A stretch of 64,000 bases of DNA. Origin: Gnetum montanum (taxonomy: Eukaryota; Streptophyta; Gnetopsida; Gnetales; Gnetaceae). Shown here one piece after another: positions 35,565-46,392 of this stretch. The stretch covers positions 323,492 to 387,491 of the forward strand of contig MNCI01010845.1 in assembly GCA_015680685.1 (NCBI GenBank), written 5' to 3'. A model generated the notes under the pieces. That model searched no databases. It was not told the DNA's origin and saw nothing but the letters and a program-made list of their open reading frames with translations. Within the stretch, counting starts at the first letter, position 1. Each line of letters starts with the position of its first letter. The position numbers were made by a program, and so were the translations under genes.

Positions 35565-35922
35565 TGATGGGATGCGATATCGCATGGGCTGCAATATCAC
35601 GTCCGCCGCGATATCACATCCCACGTGATATCGTGTACGCGATATCATGTTGTCCCCCGCAATATCGTGTACGCGATATCGCAGTGCGCTGCCAAGTCTA
35701 TAAATAAGAGGCAGCTCTCCCTTGTTTTCCAATCTAGATCTAGACCCTTAGGGAAACTCTGGCAGTTTTACCTCTCCAAAGATAGAATATTTTCCATGTG
35801 CCCACATTAGGAGCTCCAAAGTGAACTGATCTTTATTCGAGCAAATATTGTACCTGAACACATGTTTGTGTACGACAATAAAGACGAAATTCTTGGATAA
35901 ACCTTATAGTGCATGGAATAGG
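35565..35922 (+). repeat. Element D 5' LTR, left half
   Basis: It starts TGATGGGATGCGATATCGC and has eight near-copies of GATATC within 110 bp, then TATAAATAAG at 35699-35708. It stops at GCATGGAATAGG, where C begins. The right half resumes at 47577. Confidence 0.92.
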
Positions 35923-37467
35923 TGAAACACCACAAAAATTTCAGCAACACTTCTAGACAACTTCAGAGCCTCTGAAACGGCTTCAAGCAGCCCACCATGG
36001 AGCAAGCAAGGTCCCCTTAGGGCCCATAGATCACGACGACAACTGTCGGTGTCAAGAATCATCAGTTTCAAGGTCAAAAAGTGCAATTTTGGTTAAGTAC
36101 ACTGTGCTGCATAGCGTAAGGATCAGCGTCACCAACTTTTGGAGCCCCGAAACTGAGTCAAAACAGGCCAAAATCAAGCACAAGGACCCCCCATGACCTT
36201 CACCAAGGTCCCTAGCAACTCCCAGCCTCCAGAAAATCAAAATTTGGGCCCTAAATGAGGTATTTTCAGTTGATTATGCTGGAGCTACATTTTCTTATGC
36301 TGCACAACGTAAGGATCCATGTGCATAGCGTAAGGATCAGCGTAAATACTATTCATTGCATAAACACTGTTCATTGCGTAAACACTATTCATCCGCATGA
36401 ATACTATTCATCGTGTAAACACTATTCATCCGCCTAAACACTATTCATCACGTAAATACTATTCATCCGTGTAAACACTATTCATCCACGTAACCAACTT
36501 CCAGAAAATGGTAGAAAATTCTCAACATCAGCAACTTCCAAAAAATTTTAGAAAAACTCAAGGATAAAGAAGTTTCAAGCAAGACAAGTTGAATTTTCCT
36601 TGTACATTTCATTGTAAATCTTTATTTGTGGGACAGTTAGGCCCTCACAGTCTAAATTAAATGTACTTTCATGGGCTTGAATAACCCATAAATTGTAAAA
36701 AGCAATGTACTTGGTCAACAATGTAGCTTGCCGACACACATCCAACTCTCACCAACACGCATCCAACCCGAGCACAACTATCCATTGGATACATGTCACT
36801 AGATCTGCTTTTCTTTCATATCCTAACCATTGATTCTATTATGGAATTCTGTGCTGGAGCCTAACCCAACCCTATAAATACCCTGTCAATTCACATAAAT
36901 CGGGGAGAGGAAAAAATTAGAGACATTGGCAATTCTGAGAGAGGACAGAATATGCAATCCTTGGGTGCTCGACACACCTGACTATTGGCATCCAAGAATT
37001 TCTCACGTTCATCACATCACATCATCGCATCATCACTTCAGACATAATCCCAGGGCTTAGTGCTTGACCTGCCATCCACACATGCAGCTACACTTTGACC
37101 GGTGCATACTTTTTTTATTAAACAATACAATACAGTTCATTGCCTTCCATTTACATTGTTTAGTTCTATTTACGCTTTGTTTACAATATAGCTCTATTTA
37201 CGCTTTATTTATAATTCAGTACACTCTGTTTACATTTTGTATCGATGTTTGCATTCTGTTTACACCGTTTACGATAACCCAGCGCTAGCCATAGCTTACG
37301 CTCGAGGAAGTCCTTGGTTGATTTGCATGTCGACCATCCAAGGCACTCTGCCTTCATTTACATTTCCAGCTTGCCCTCGGGCAAAGGCAGGATCAGCTGT
37401 GCCTACCCAACGATCTCTTGGTGTATGTTTCATTTCTAGCCTTACATCGACGATTTAGGTCAGTACA
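35923..37467 (+). repeat. Element C 5' LTR (1545 bp)
   Basis: It starts TGAAACACCACAAAAATTTC and ends GTCAGTACA. TATA box CTATAAATA is at about 36873. It contains an 18-19-bp minisatellite at 36328-36490. Confidence 0.88.
36328..36490 (+). repeat. 18-19-bp minisatellite in the C LTR
   Basis: Eight imperfect copies of GCGTAAACACTATTCATCC. The 3' LTR has about nine at 46402-46590. The GCGTAA word recalls the GCGTAAT repeats in the B LTRs. Confidence 0.9.
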
Positions 37468-37472
37468 GTTTT

Positions 37473-37489
37473 TGGCACTAGAAAGAGGG
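37473..37489 (+). other. Element C primer-binding site
   Basis: TGGCACTAGAAAGAGGG lies five bases after the LTR and matches the B site at 7118. Confidence 0.75.
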
Positions 37490-37560
37490 TCGAACTTGTT
37501 TTTTGTTTAATCAAAACGTTGATCATGTTACTTGTTCAAACGCTACCCAAACCAAGTGCT

Positions 37561-37715
37561 GAAACCACGTTGCTACAGTGTTTACACTACTACAGTGCTT
37601 ACGTTGCTACAGTGTTTATGCTGTTACAGTGTTCACGCTGCTATAGTGTTTACGTTACTACAGTGTTTATGCTGCTACAGTTCTTACGCTGCTCCAGTAC
37701 TGCTACAGTGTTTTT
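37561..37715 (+). repeat. Minisatellite in the C leader
   Basis: About eight imperfect copies of an approximately 18-bp unit CTACAGTGTTTACGCTG between PBS and gag. It is not seen in B. Confidence 0.85.
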
Positions 37716-37941
37716 TCAACAAAAACACACAAAACGCATCTGTTTCAAAGCTGAATTCATCATAATTCGCACCTAAACAAATTTTCAGTGTTCACATGCT
37801 AGATACTTAGAAAAATTTTCAGTATTCATACATTGACGTTGGTCACACTCTAGTTTGATTAGTTTGTTCATGTAGTTTTTGTGTCACAGTCACACTACAA
37901 CTGCTTGCAATCCAACTCCATTCATCTAGCCCAGTTTGCTA

Positions 37942-40110
37942 ATGTTTTCCATGGAATCCTTCCAAATCAACCCAGTAACACTACCAATCGCTGACTTTGG
38001 GGCCGAAACATTGAACCCTATGACTGCTACGGAATCCATAACTGTCATTGAACCAGTAAACCCTCAAGGCCCTACACACTAGTCGCTTAGGATACAGGGC
38101 AAAGACCCTACCTATGCCACTCTTACACCCAAACGGTACAACTTCATATGTGTCAAAATCCAAGTCAACCTACCTATTGACCATACAAAAAGGGAAGCAA
38201 AACGAGACTATGAACTTATCCACAAGGGAGGTCATGAGTTCATCCCTTCAGCATTTGACATAATCTCATTCTCTGAACACCATCATAGATTCATATCCCA
38301 ACTTCTCATGGCTAGAAGTCAAGCCTTACAACTACCTCCCATAGAGCCTCAAGATGAAGAAGATGACTTTGCTGCCCAATCTAAACATGGAGAATCATAC
38401 CATACTGTTAGCCCCCATGCCCATACAAACCCACTGTTTCAACTATTTCTAGAAGAAACAATATTTCGACCACCAGCTTCCTTACGGGATGTAGCCATTC
38501 CCATCCCCATCTTCCCCAAGTCCAACATTCAAACTAACGCATCTACTTCCATCATACCATTGCAAACACAATCCCAACAAACTAATGCAGGAATGACTTC
38601 TCAACCTCAAGTGATTGGAATGCCATTGGTCATACCTGCTTCCACGTCCATCCATTATGTACCTCAAGTGAAAATCCAACAAACACCAATGATCACTTCA
38701 CAGCCTATGATTGGGCAATGGGTCCAACCAGCTATTTAGCAAAACTCGTCTACTCATTATATTGTACCACATCCCATAATCTCAGCCTTGAATGTTGTCC
38801 CGCCACAACAAACAACTATCCAACAACCTATTTTTCCACAAATTATGCCACAATTGAGTCATTATCAATTACCATCAACCCAAACCGCCAGTCTTCCTAT
38901 TGCCCAAGAATGGGCAGACACATAAAAAATGGTGCACTCCTTGGTAGAGGAATTAAAATGCCTTAAAACTTTGAACAATGAGGAAGCTGAAGTACTAGAT
39001 TTCTATCAAGATGACCCGATTGACCCCTCAGTTCCACCCTTAACCTTGCCAAAAGGAGTCTCGTTACCTCAGTTGACCAAGTACAATGGAGAGGGAAACC
39101 CAAATGCCCACCTAGTGACATTCCGAACCAAAAGTATTTTACTTCATGCATGGCCCCATGTAATTCTACATATATTTTCTATGTCCTTAGCAGGAAGAGC
39201 CTTAGCCTAGTACCGAGCCTTACCTCGTAGCTCTATATCTTCTCTGGAGGATTTTTTACACTAGTTTGTCACCCATTTCAAATACAATCTGAAACTTGAA
39301 GCCATGTTAGATAGCTTGATCCAAATTAAACAAGCGCCTTTAGAGCCAGCACAAAAGTTTATCCAAAGATGGAGTTTCGCCCTGAATGAACTTCATGAAC
39401 CTATTTCTGAAACATATCTGCTTACCATCCTTAAGACGACCACAAATGACTTCATTAAATCAAAGATTTATTATCTAAAACCCCATACTTTGAGTCAGGC
39501 ATTTGTACAAATTAAAGACATAGAAGAGGCCGCAAAAACAAGTAATGACCCAGCCTACTCAACCTTTAGGATCCAACACACAAGGAAAAATAAATCCAAA
39601 ACAATGGTAGTAGCAGTGGCTGAAACAACCCGACCTAGTTACCCAAGACAAAAGGGAAAATAACCTGTTGTCCCAAACAACTATGAAAGAACCACACCCA
39701 CTCCTACATTTGAAAATTCTTCAAATAGAAACAACAACATAGGTCATGTCCGTACCTTCGAAAGAAAAGACCCTACTGAATACACACCATTGCCCATGAA
39801 GCCTTCACAACTACTTGATCAACTTCTAAAGGCTGGGCTAATTCAACACAAACAAATGTCTCCTGCGGCCTCGCAAAGACATGATCGCTTTTGCGAATTG
39901 GCCAAAAATCCAACCTTAGCAATAGCCAACGAACCTCCCATTCCAAAAGGCTTTAGGTTGGATAGGTTTTGTGAGTATCACCAACGACCCGGCCATGGAA
40001 TTGACTACTGCTTTACATTGAAATAAGACATACAATGCATGATTGATAGGGGCGAAGTAGTGTTCGATGAGACAAACCCAGTAAGACCTCAAAACCAATC
40101 CATGGAGGTC
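37942..40110 (+). pseudogene. Element C gag
   Basis: The ATG at 37942 opens a frame readable to about 40110 with only a handful of stops: 38080, 38737, about 38922, 39208 (Trp position), 39262, 39661 and 40024. Order: N-terminal domain with YNFICVKIQVNLP and HEFIPSAFD, a Gln/Pro-rich linker (38480-38900), the VLDFYQDDPIDPSVPP block (38991-39038), the Gag core (LVTFRTKS, FIQRWSFALNELHEP, KIYYLKPHTLSQAF), a basic segment, and the Cys/His motif CEYHQRPGHGIDYC (39970-40012) followed by MIDRGEVVF. It is the best preserved gag here and the guide for B. Confidence 0.9.
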
Positions 40111-41069
40111 TACAAGGATCCTCTCAACACCAATGATGCACCATATGTAATTAATACTATCCATGTGGAAAACAGACAAGATGTTCCATGAAGACCTTTT
40201 GTGATCCAGAGGGCTTCAAAAAACACACCTACCCCAACATCTCCTCAAGCCCCTTTCATCATCCACATGTCTCCTGTGCCAAAAATCCCATTCCTCATCC
40301 GCATACCTCCTTTAGTTGCCACAACAAACATACCATCTGAAAACTAACCCATTCCCTTTGTGATCCAGGTGCCAAAACACCTTGGTGCACAAGCAGCCTT
40401 CATTTCTCGACGACCTTTGTGAGAGCATCTTGCTAATAGGCTAATAAGAGAGTGCTTGGAAAGAGAAAAAAAAGAGCGCATGAAGAGAGAAAACCATGGA
40501 CACGAATTAGGATGGCCAAAGCCTACACCTTTAAGCACCATTCCCATGAGTCTATCCATTAATGAGCCTAGTACAAGTCACCAAAACAAAAATGATGTCA
40601 TGAGTCATATCCCAAACCCAGCATCCTCAGCTACTAATGTAAAAACCCCTCCTNNNNNNNNNNNNNNNNNNNNNNNNNNNNNNNNNNNNNNNNNNNNNNN
40701 NNNNNNNNNNNNNNNNNNNNNNNNNNNNNNNNNNNNTGAGAAATATGAATGCTAGGTCAAATGGACCAAATCTCTATGGATAAGAATATCCCAAACAGTA
40801 AAGACCTAGCAAATGCATTGACCTAGGTCACACAAGCCTTAAAACAAAAGAATACTTCTTTAAGTTTGTATGACCTAGTAATGACTTCACTAGTACATCG
40901 AGAGGCTCTCATATGGATGCTAACTTCAATTCCTATTAGTGAGGATCTTCCTACAAATGAACCATCCATTTATGCAGTATTATCCCCACAACTTTAGGAA
41001 TCGAAGACGACATCCTTAGAGTTCGACATTAAGGACATTAAGCTAGATGAGAAAACAAGGAAAATCACC
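40111..41069 (+). pseudogene. Gag-protease linker of element C, with an 83-N gap (40654-40736)
   Basis: A low-complexity, Pro/Arg/Lys-rich polyprotein stretch with stops. Its SLYDLVM block (about 40863) is shared with B. The N run interrupts it. Confidence 0.7.
40654..40736. other. Assembly gap (83 N)
   Basis: A run of N within the gag-protease linker of element C. The linker reading frame cannot be followed across it. Confidence 0.99.
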
Positions 41070-41753
41070 ATGGCTCCTATGTTCATAACAATACAGGTTG
41101 ATCATTTCAAAATATGTAGGGTGCATGTCTATGATGGTGCAGCAACAAATTTGATACCTTTTTCCATCATTGAAAAATTGGAAATCATTGAACAAGTACA
41201 ACCCACAACAACCTCTTTCTTGAGATCCTTCAGTGGTTCCCATGTGGGAGTGAAAGGCATGGTTACCTTAGATTTTATAGCCATTGAGCAATTCCCTACG
41301 TCAGCTGAATTCATAGTGGTTGATGAAATGCCAAGGTTCAATTTGATCCTAGGGCGTCCTTGGCTAGCTCAACTTAAAGCTGTATCTTCACCAATCCATC
41401 AGGAGATCCACCTACCTTACGAGGGTGGTGAGATCATCATACATGGGGATACAACAACATCGATCACTTCCTCATACCTTGAGGTAGGTCAAGGGTCAGA
41501 AATTGAGTTCATTAAGCCTAAACAAGAAACAGTGAACATACATCAAAACATGAACCCAACATTGACTCACAATCCGACTAGCACTAAAGAAACACAAGAG
41601 GATGTAGACATAGGAGCCATTCCTACTCATGTTTCTTGGTCAGAACTAACCTTTGATATCACTGATGAAGGAGAAGGTGAATATAAAATCATACCCATAC
41701 ACCCAACCCCACACGTTAAGCTACAAAAGATCAAGAGGCAACTCAATGACTAG
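41070..41753 (+). CDS. Element C aspartic protease segment (uninterrupted ORF)
   Basis: A 227-residue open frame starting inside the polyprotein (MAPMFITIQVDHF). The active-site loop reads VHVYDGAATNLIP, DGA in place of DS/TG. The conserved second block MPRFNLILGRPWLAQL (about 41327-41374) is intact. The frame then runs into an acidic tail and ends with TAG at 41751-41753. The natural protein would be part of gag-pro, so the ATG at 41070 is only the first Met after a stop. Confidence 0.85.
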   Translation: MAPMFITIQVDHFKICRVHVYDGAATNLIPFSIIEKLEIIEQVQPTTTSFLRSFSGSHVGVKGMVTLDFIAIEQFPTSAEFIVVDEMPRFNLILGRPWLAQLKAVSSPIHQEIHLPYEGGEIIIHGDTTTSITSSYLEVGQGSEIEFIKPKQETVNIHQNMNPTLTHNPTSTKETQEDVDIGAIPTHVSWSELTFDITDEGEGEYKIIPIHPTPHVKLQKIKRQLND

Positions 41754-41759
41754 AACGAA

Positions 41760-42010
41760 TGAGACGAAATGTCCGAAATGACGTTAAACTATGACATGTT
41801 CGGTATGACGTTAAAATTGCCAACAAATGTCTGCAATGACATTAAACTAGCCACGGTCAAAAATGGCTGGTTCCGTTTAAAATTTTTTGAAAACATTACT
41901 ACCTTTGGCCCACCATGGCATAAAACTAGTAATCCTTTCTTTAACAATAGATGCAACAGTTCATCAAGACTTTAAACTGATGTACCAAGCCCGAAATGGC
42001 TTTAAACTAG
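41760..42010 (+). repeat. Degenerate GACGTTAAACTA repeats after protease (C)
   Basis: At least seven imperfect units such as CGAAATGACGTTAAACTA and CGAAATGGCTTTAAACTA, matching the post-protease repeats of B in motif and position. Confidence 0.8.
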
Positions 42011-42420
42011 AGCCAACAAGTTATAGATTTACAAACTCTCGTCGTTTTACATTGAATTTTTGCTTATACATTACAAGTTACAATTTAGATTCTTGCACAG
42101 TCATTGCTTTCTTTTCTAAGTATTTACCTTACATCTCTCTTTACACTTTAGAAATTTATATTACATTTAGTTGCACACATATACTCTGGAAAACAAAGAA
42201 AAATAATAAAAAACATGAAAAATAACAAAAATATTTACATAGAACATTAAGGTAATGAAGGAATGCAACCATTTTATACCACAATTAAATTCAGGCCATT
42301 ACATCAATCTTTATACATTCCACCAGCTTAGTTATCCTATGTTCATTTACACTTTGTAACTCTCTTACTGAGGGAGTGTCTCTTATTTCGCTCCTATTTT
42401 AATTAGCAGAAGCGAGCATC
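42011..42420 (+). other. Spacer between protease and pol in C; candidate splice acceptor
   Basis: Noncoding. Its left part resembles the 3' flank of the antisense gene in B (a TACACCACAATAAAAT-like word near 42275). It ends with a pyrimidine-rich tract and TTTTAATTAGCAG (about 42398-42410), just before the ATG at 42421, like the intron known between protease and RT in Ogre/Tat elements. Confidence 0.5.
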
Positions 42421-43570
42421 ATGGCCACCAACAACATCCTCTCAATATTGTCTCTCAATGGATCATACGAAGATGTAGAAAGAGTGATCTACCTAGAATC
42501 TTTGGATCTAAATCCATCCACCTATACAAATTTGATAGCCTCCACTCAAGAAACGTCAGACTGGCCTAAAAACGTAGCTAAAACTCTAGATCTAGAAGCT
42601 AACAATATTACTGAAGATCCTCTGGTTGAAATCCCCATTACCATAGTCAATGACAAAGACAGAACCTTGAAATTAAGTGCCTTAATAGATCCACAACTCG
42701 TAGGTGACATCACTCAAGTTTTAAAAGACAACGTAAAAACGTTCACATGGTCATATACAGACATGTCGGGACTAGATCCCTGGATCATCCAACACAACAT
42801 TATTCTCGATGAAAAAATTAAACCAGTGAAGCAAAAAGCATGAAAGGTTAGACCCGAAGTGGCATTAGCAATCAGCGCTGAGATCACAAAGCTCTACTAA
42901 GCCGATTTCATCCAAGCCATCGACTATTCCGATTGGGTATCAAAAATTATTGTAGTCCCCAAGAAGAATGGTAGTATACGCATATGCATTGACTTCCATG
43001 ATCTAAACATAGCCACTATAAAAGATGACTTTTCTTTGCCCAGCATTGATCAACTTATTGACACGATAGCTGGGCATGCACTATTGTCCTTCATGGATAG
43101 ATTTTCGGGATACAATCAAATAAGAATTAATCCAGAGCATCAACTTACGACAACTTTTATGACACCTTGGGGGACATTTTGTTATACGATGATGTCATTT
43201 GGCCTTAAAAATGCATGTGCTACATATCAGCGAGCCATGACATACATATTATGTTGATGATATAGCAGTCAAATCTAAAACAACTAAACAACATGCAAAA
43301 GATCTAGACTTAGTGCTTAAACGTTGTCTCAAATATGACCTTAGGCTGAACCCAAAAAAGTGTGTCTTTGGTGTTAAAATGGGAAAAATGCTTGGTTTCC
43401 TAGTTTCTGAAATAGGGATACGAGTAGACCCTGATAAGGTTAAAGTAATAACCAATATGCAACCACCAAGAAACCTTACTGAACTACGGGGCCTCCAAGG
43501 TAGACTGCAATTCATTAGATGCTTTATCGAAAGGCTGACGGATAAGCTGAGTCCCATGCAACACCTATTA
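42421..43570 (+). pseudogene. Element C reverse transcriptase
   Basis: The ATG at 42421 is in good context (ATCATGGCC) and starts a 140-aa open segment ending at a TGA (42841, probably CGA). RT motifs: CIDFHDLNIATIKDDFSLP (about 42987-43040), LLSFMDRFSGYNQI with the first Asp (43083-43125), FMTPWGTFCYTMMSFGLKNA, and YVDDIAVKS (about 43251-43277). Directly before YVDD 32 nt are missing relative to B, which shifts the frame. The thumb region with RLTDKLSPMQHLL follows. Confidence 0.92.
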
Positions 43571-43599
43571 CGAAAGAATATACATTTCCAATGGACTCA

Positions 43600-44060
43600 A
43601 CAATGCCAAGAAGCATTCGATAACATAAAACAAGAGTTGGCCCAGCTACCAACTGTTTATCCTCCACAAAGTGACAAACCCTTCTACATCTATCTTGCAA
43701 CTTCCTGTTCATCCATTGCATCCATGCTTTGTCAAAAATGTCAGGATGGGGCCAAGATCCCTATATATTATCTAAGCCATGCTTTAATAGCCTACAAACA
43801 ATGATACAACGATGTAGAAAAATCATGCCTCGCCATCATCTTCTCCTTGAAGAAATGGTGGCATTATCTCTTCCGTAATCAGGTTTACATCATTTGCAAG
43901 GATAATGTTCTCCATGCCATCACTAATAACATCTATGAGTCAAGTAGGTTAGCTAGGTGGAAAGCGATGATTGCAGAGTTTGATTTACAGTATGTCATTC
44001 AATCTTTCACAAAAGGTCAAGCAATAGCCACACAAATAACCGTCTCACTGACACACATTC
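43600..44060 (+). pseudogene. Element C RNase H (gypsy type, degenerate)
   Basis: PFYIYLATS (43680-43706), IPIYYLSHAL, WWHYLFRNQVYIICKDN, and RLARWKAMIAEFDLQYV (about 43948-43998). A TGA at 43802 follows AYKQ. It ends near GQAIATQITVSL, where B has the more usual LADQLATL. Confidence 0.85.
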
Positions 44061-44129
44061 AAGCAACGATAAACTCCGAATTTCCAGATGAAAATGTTAA
44101 CAGTATAGACACCGTACTTGAGGATTATG

Positions 44130-44512
44130 AGACAAACCTCTACTTCGATGGAGCTTCAACCTATTGAGGAGGAAGTGCTGCAACCATTTTAACATACCCC
44201 TCTAGAGAAATCCAACCTTCTGCCTACCACTTAAACTTTCCATGCACCAACAATGTAGCAGAATACGAAGGTCTTCTTAGAGGCCTTCAATTAGTGTTAA
44301 CTTCGGGAGTCTCACGCCTTGTGATTCGAGGTGATTCACAATTAGTTATTAATCAAGTCACTGAAGTCTACGCATGCAAAGCTCTCCATTTACAACCGTA
44401 TTGTGATTTGACTAAACATCTAGTGAGGCAACTAGTAGAAGTGGATATATAACACGTCCCTAGAAGCAAAAATACCATCGCTGATGCACTTGCCACACTA
44501 GCCTTAAACATG
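44130..44512 (+). pseudogene. Element C second (archaeal-type) RNase H
   Basis: LYFDGAST (about 44139-44162; TGA three residues on), NNVAEYEGLLRGL with the catalytic Glu kept (44250-44288), VIRGDSQLVINQV, and IADALATLAL (44477-44506). All four acidic residues are present, unlike in B. Stops interrupt at 44165 and about 44450. Confidence 0.88.
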
Positions 44513-45862
44513 ACACCTGAAATGTTTCATGCATTGCCTAGTTCTATAACCAATTGTGCTAAACCTATAATTAACACTCTAAATGAAGTACCTATAGCAT
44601 CTTTTAGTACAACACATGCAATAGAATGCTATGATGACATAAAAGAGTATCTTCTAAGAGGCAAACCTCCACAACACTTGACAAATGCTCAAAAGGACAC
44701 CGTACAAAAATGTTCTCGCGAATACACATTAATAGGAGACACCTTGTGTTGTAAATTTTATGAAGGTATTTTGCTAATGTGCATTAGTAGCATTGATGGT
44801 CAAACGATCGTAGAACAAATCCACGAAGGACTTTGTGGAGGACACATAGCACCTAAAGCAATGGCAACAAAAATTAGGCATTTAGGCTATTACTGGCCAT
44901 ACATGGAATATGATTGCATCTCCAAGGTTAGAACATGTGACATTTTCCAAAAGCATGGTAACTTAATACATGTGCCACCTAACACACTGCATACAGCACA
45001 AATCACATGGCCATTCCAAAAATGGGGTTTAGACTTAATTGGACCGATAACACCATCGTCCTCTACAGGACATAGCTTCATCATCACTACAACTGAATAT
45101 TTCACAAATGGGTAGAAGCTATTCACCTTAGGAAGACCACCTCAAAACACATTTGCACCTTCATAATGGAAAATATCGTGACTCATTTTGTCATTCCAAT
45201 GACAATAGTTACCGACAATGGGCCACAGTTTAGTAGTGCAGATACGAAAAGCTTCTGTGAAAGTCTGGGCATTTAACATGCATTTTCATCACCTTACTAC
45301 CCACAAAGAAATGGTCAAGTGGAGGCTACAAAAAAAATATCATCATGGTGCTCAAAAAGATGCTAAATAAGAGCAAGAAATGATGGCATGAACAATTAGT
45401 ATATGCATTGTGGGCTTATAGAACAACACATCGAACATCCATAGGTAAAACTCCATATAGTCTTGTATACGAATCTGAACCTGTTTTACCTTTAGAATTT
45501 TAGGTTCCCTCATTGTGGATAACTCTCTCCGGTCTCCTCGATGAAAGTGAAAATAATGAATTGCGCATTGCCGACCTCGACTCGGTAGAGGAGGAATGTG
45601 TATGAACTCTTGATCAAATTGAATGGTACCAAAAATAGCAGAAACAAAGGTACAAGCACGATCTCCACAAACGCCTGATCAAAGAAGGAGATCTAGTTCT
45701 TAAGGCCACCCAAGAACATCCAAATAAATTCTTAGCCAACTGGGAAGGGCCTTGTTTAGTCACCAAGGCATACAACAATGGAGCATTCAAACTTGCTGAC
45801 ATGCACGGAAACGAGTTTGCCAATCCTACAAACCACTTGTACTTGAAAAGGTACTATGTTTG
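44513..45862 (+). pseudogene. Element C integrase
   Basis: The zinc-binding part has HEGLCGGH and YYWPYME, but the second Cys of C-x2-C is Phe (CDIFQ, about 44938). The first Asp is in GLDLIGP (about 45026). A one-base loss at about 45108 shifts the frame after TTEYFT. The second Asp is in TDNGPQF (about 45212) and the Glu in GQVEATKK. The C-terminal region has EGDLVLKAT and WEGPCLV, ending RYYV with TGA at 45860-45862. Confidence 0.9.
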
Positions 45863-45875
45863 ACAAACTTGAGGT

Positions 45876-46141
45876 ACAGAACAGTCCTGGCATCATGACT
45901 TAAAACTAATACCACAGAATAGTCCTGGCATCATGACTTAAAATTGATACCACATAATAGTCCTAGCATCATGACTTAAAATTGATACCATAGAATAGTT
46001 TTGGCATCATGACTTAAAACTGATACCATAGAATAGTCCTGGCATCATGACTTAAAACTGATACCACAGAATAGTCTTGGCATCATAACTTAAAACTGAT
46101 ACCACAGAATAGTCTTGGCATCAAGACTTAAAACTGATACC
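45876..46141 (+). repeat. 38-bp tandem repeat, seven copies
   Basis: Seven consecutive 38-bp units with the core GGCATCATGACTTAAAACTG start 14 bp after the integrase stop. The core is the same TTAAACT-type word as the dispersed repeats, here expanded in tandem. Copies differ by only a few bases. Confidence 0.95.
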
Positions 46142-46392
46142 ACAGAGTTCTGTCTAGTATGACACTAAACTGCTACATTCATCTGCCATGACATGAAACT
46201 AGCATCTAGAGTCCACTAAGACTATAAACTAGTTTGCCTCTTCATAGTCTGCTATGACTATAAACTAGCAATGCACTGTTTGCCACGACGCTAAACTGGC
46301 ACCGTCCAAGGGGTTATGACGTGAAACTAATCCACAACAATCTGCTAAGACTATAAACTAGTGACATCATCGACGACCAGGAAACATGACAA
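46142..46392 (+). repeat. Degenerate TAAACTAGC repeats after integrase (C)
   Basis: Irregular units (CACTAAACTGCT, CTATAAACTAGT, CGCTAAACTGGC and others) continue to the truncated 3' LTR. They are the counterpart of 20290-20690 in B. Confidence 0.8.

Noticed and set aside
45876-46141. CRISPR array
   Set aside because: Direct tandem repeat without unique spacers, in plant DNA inside a retrotransposon.
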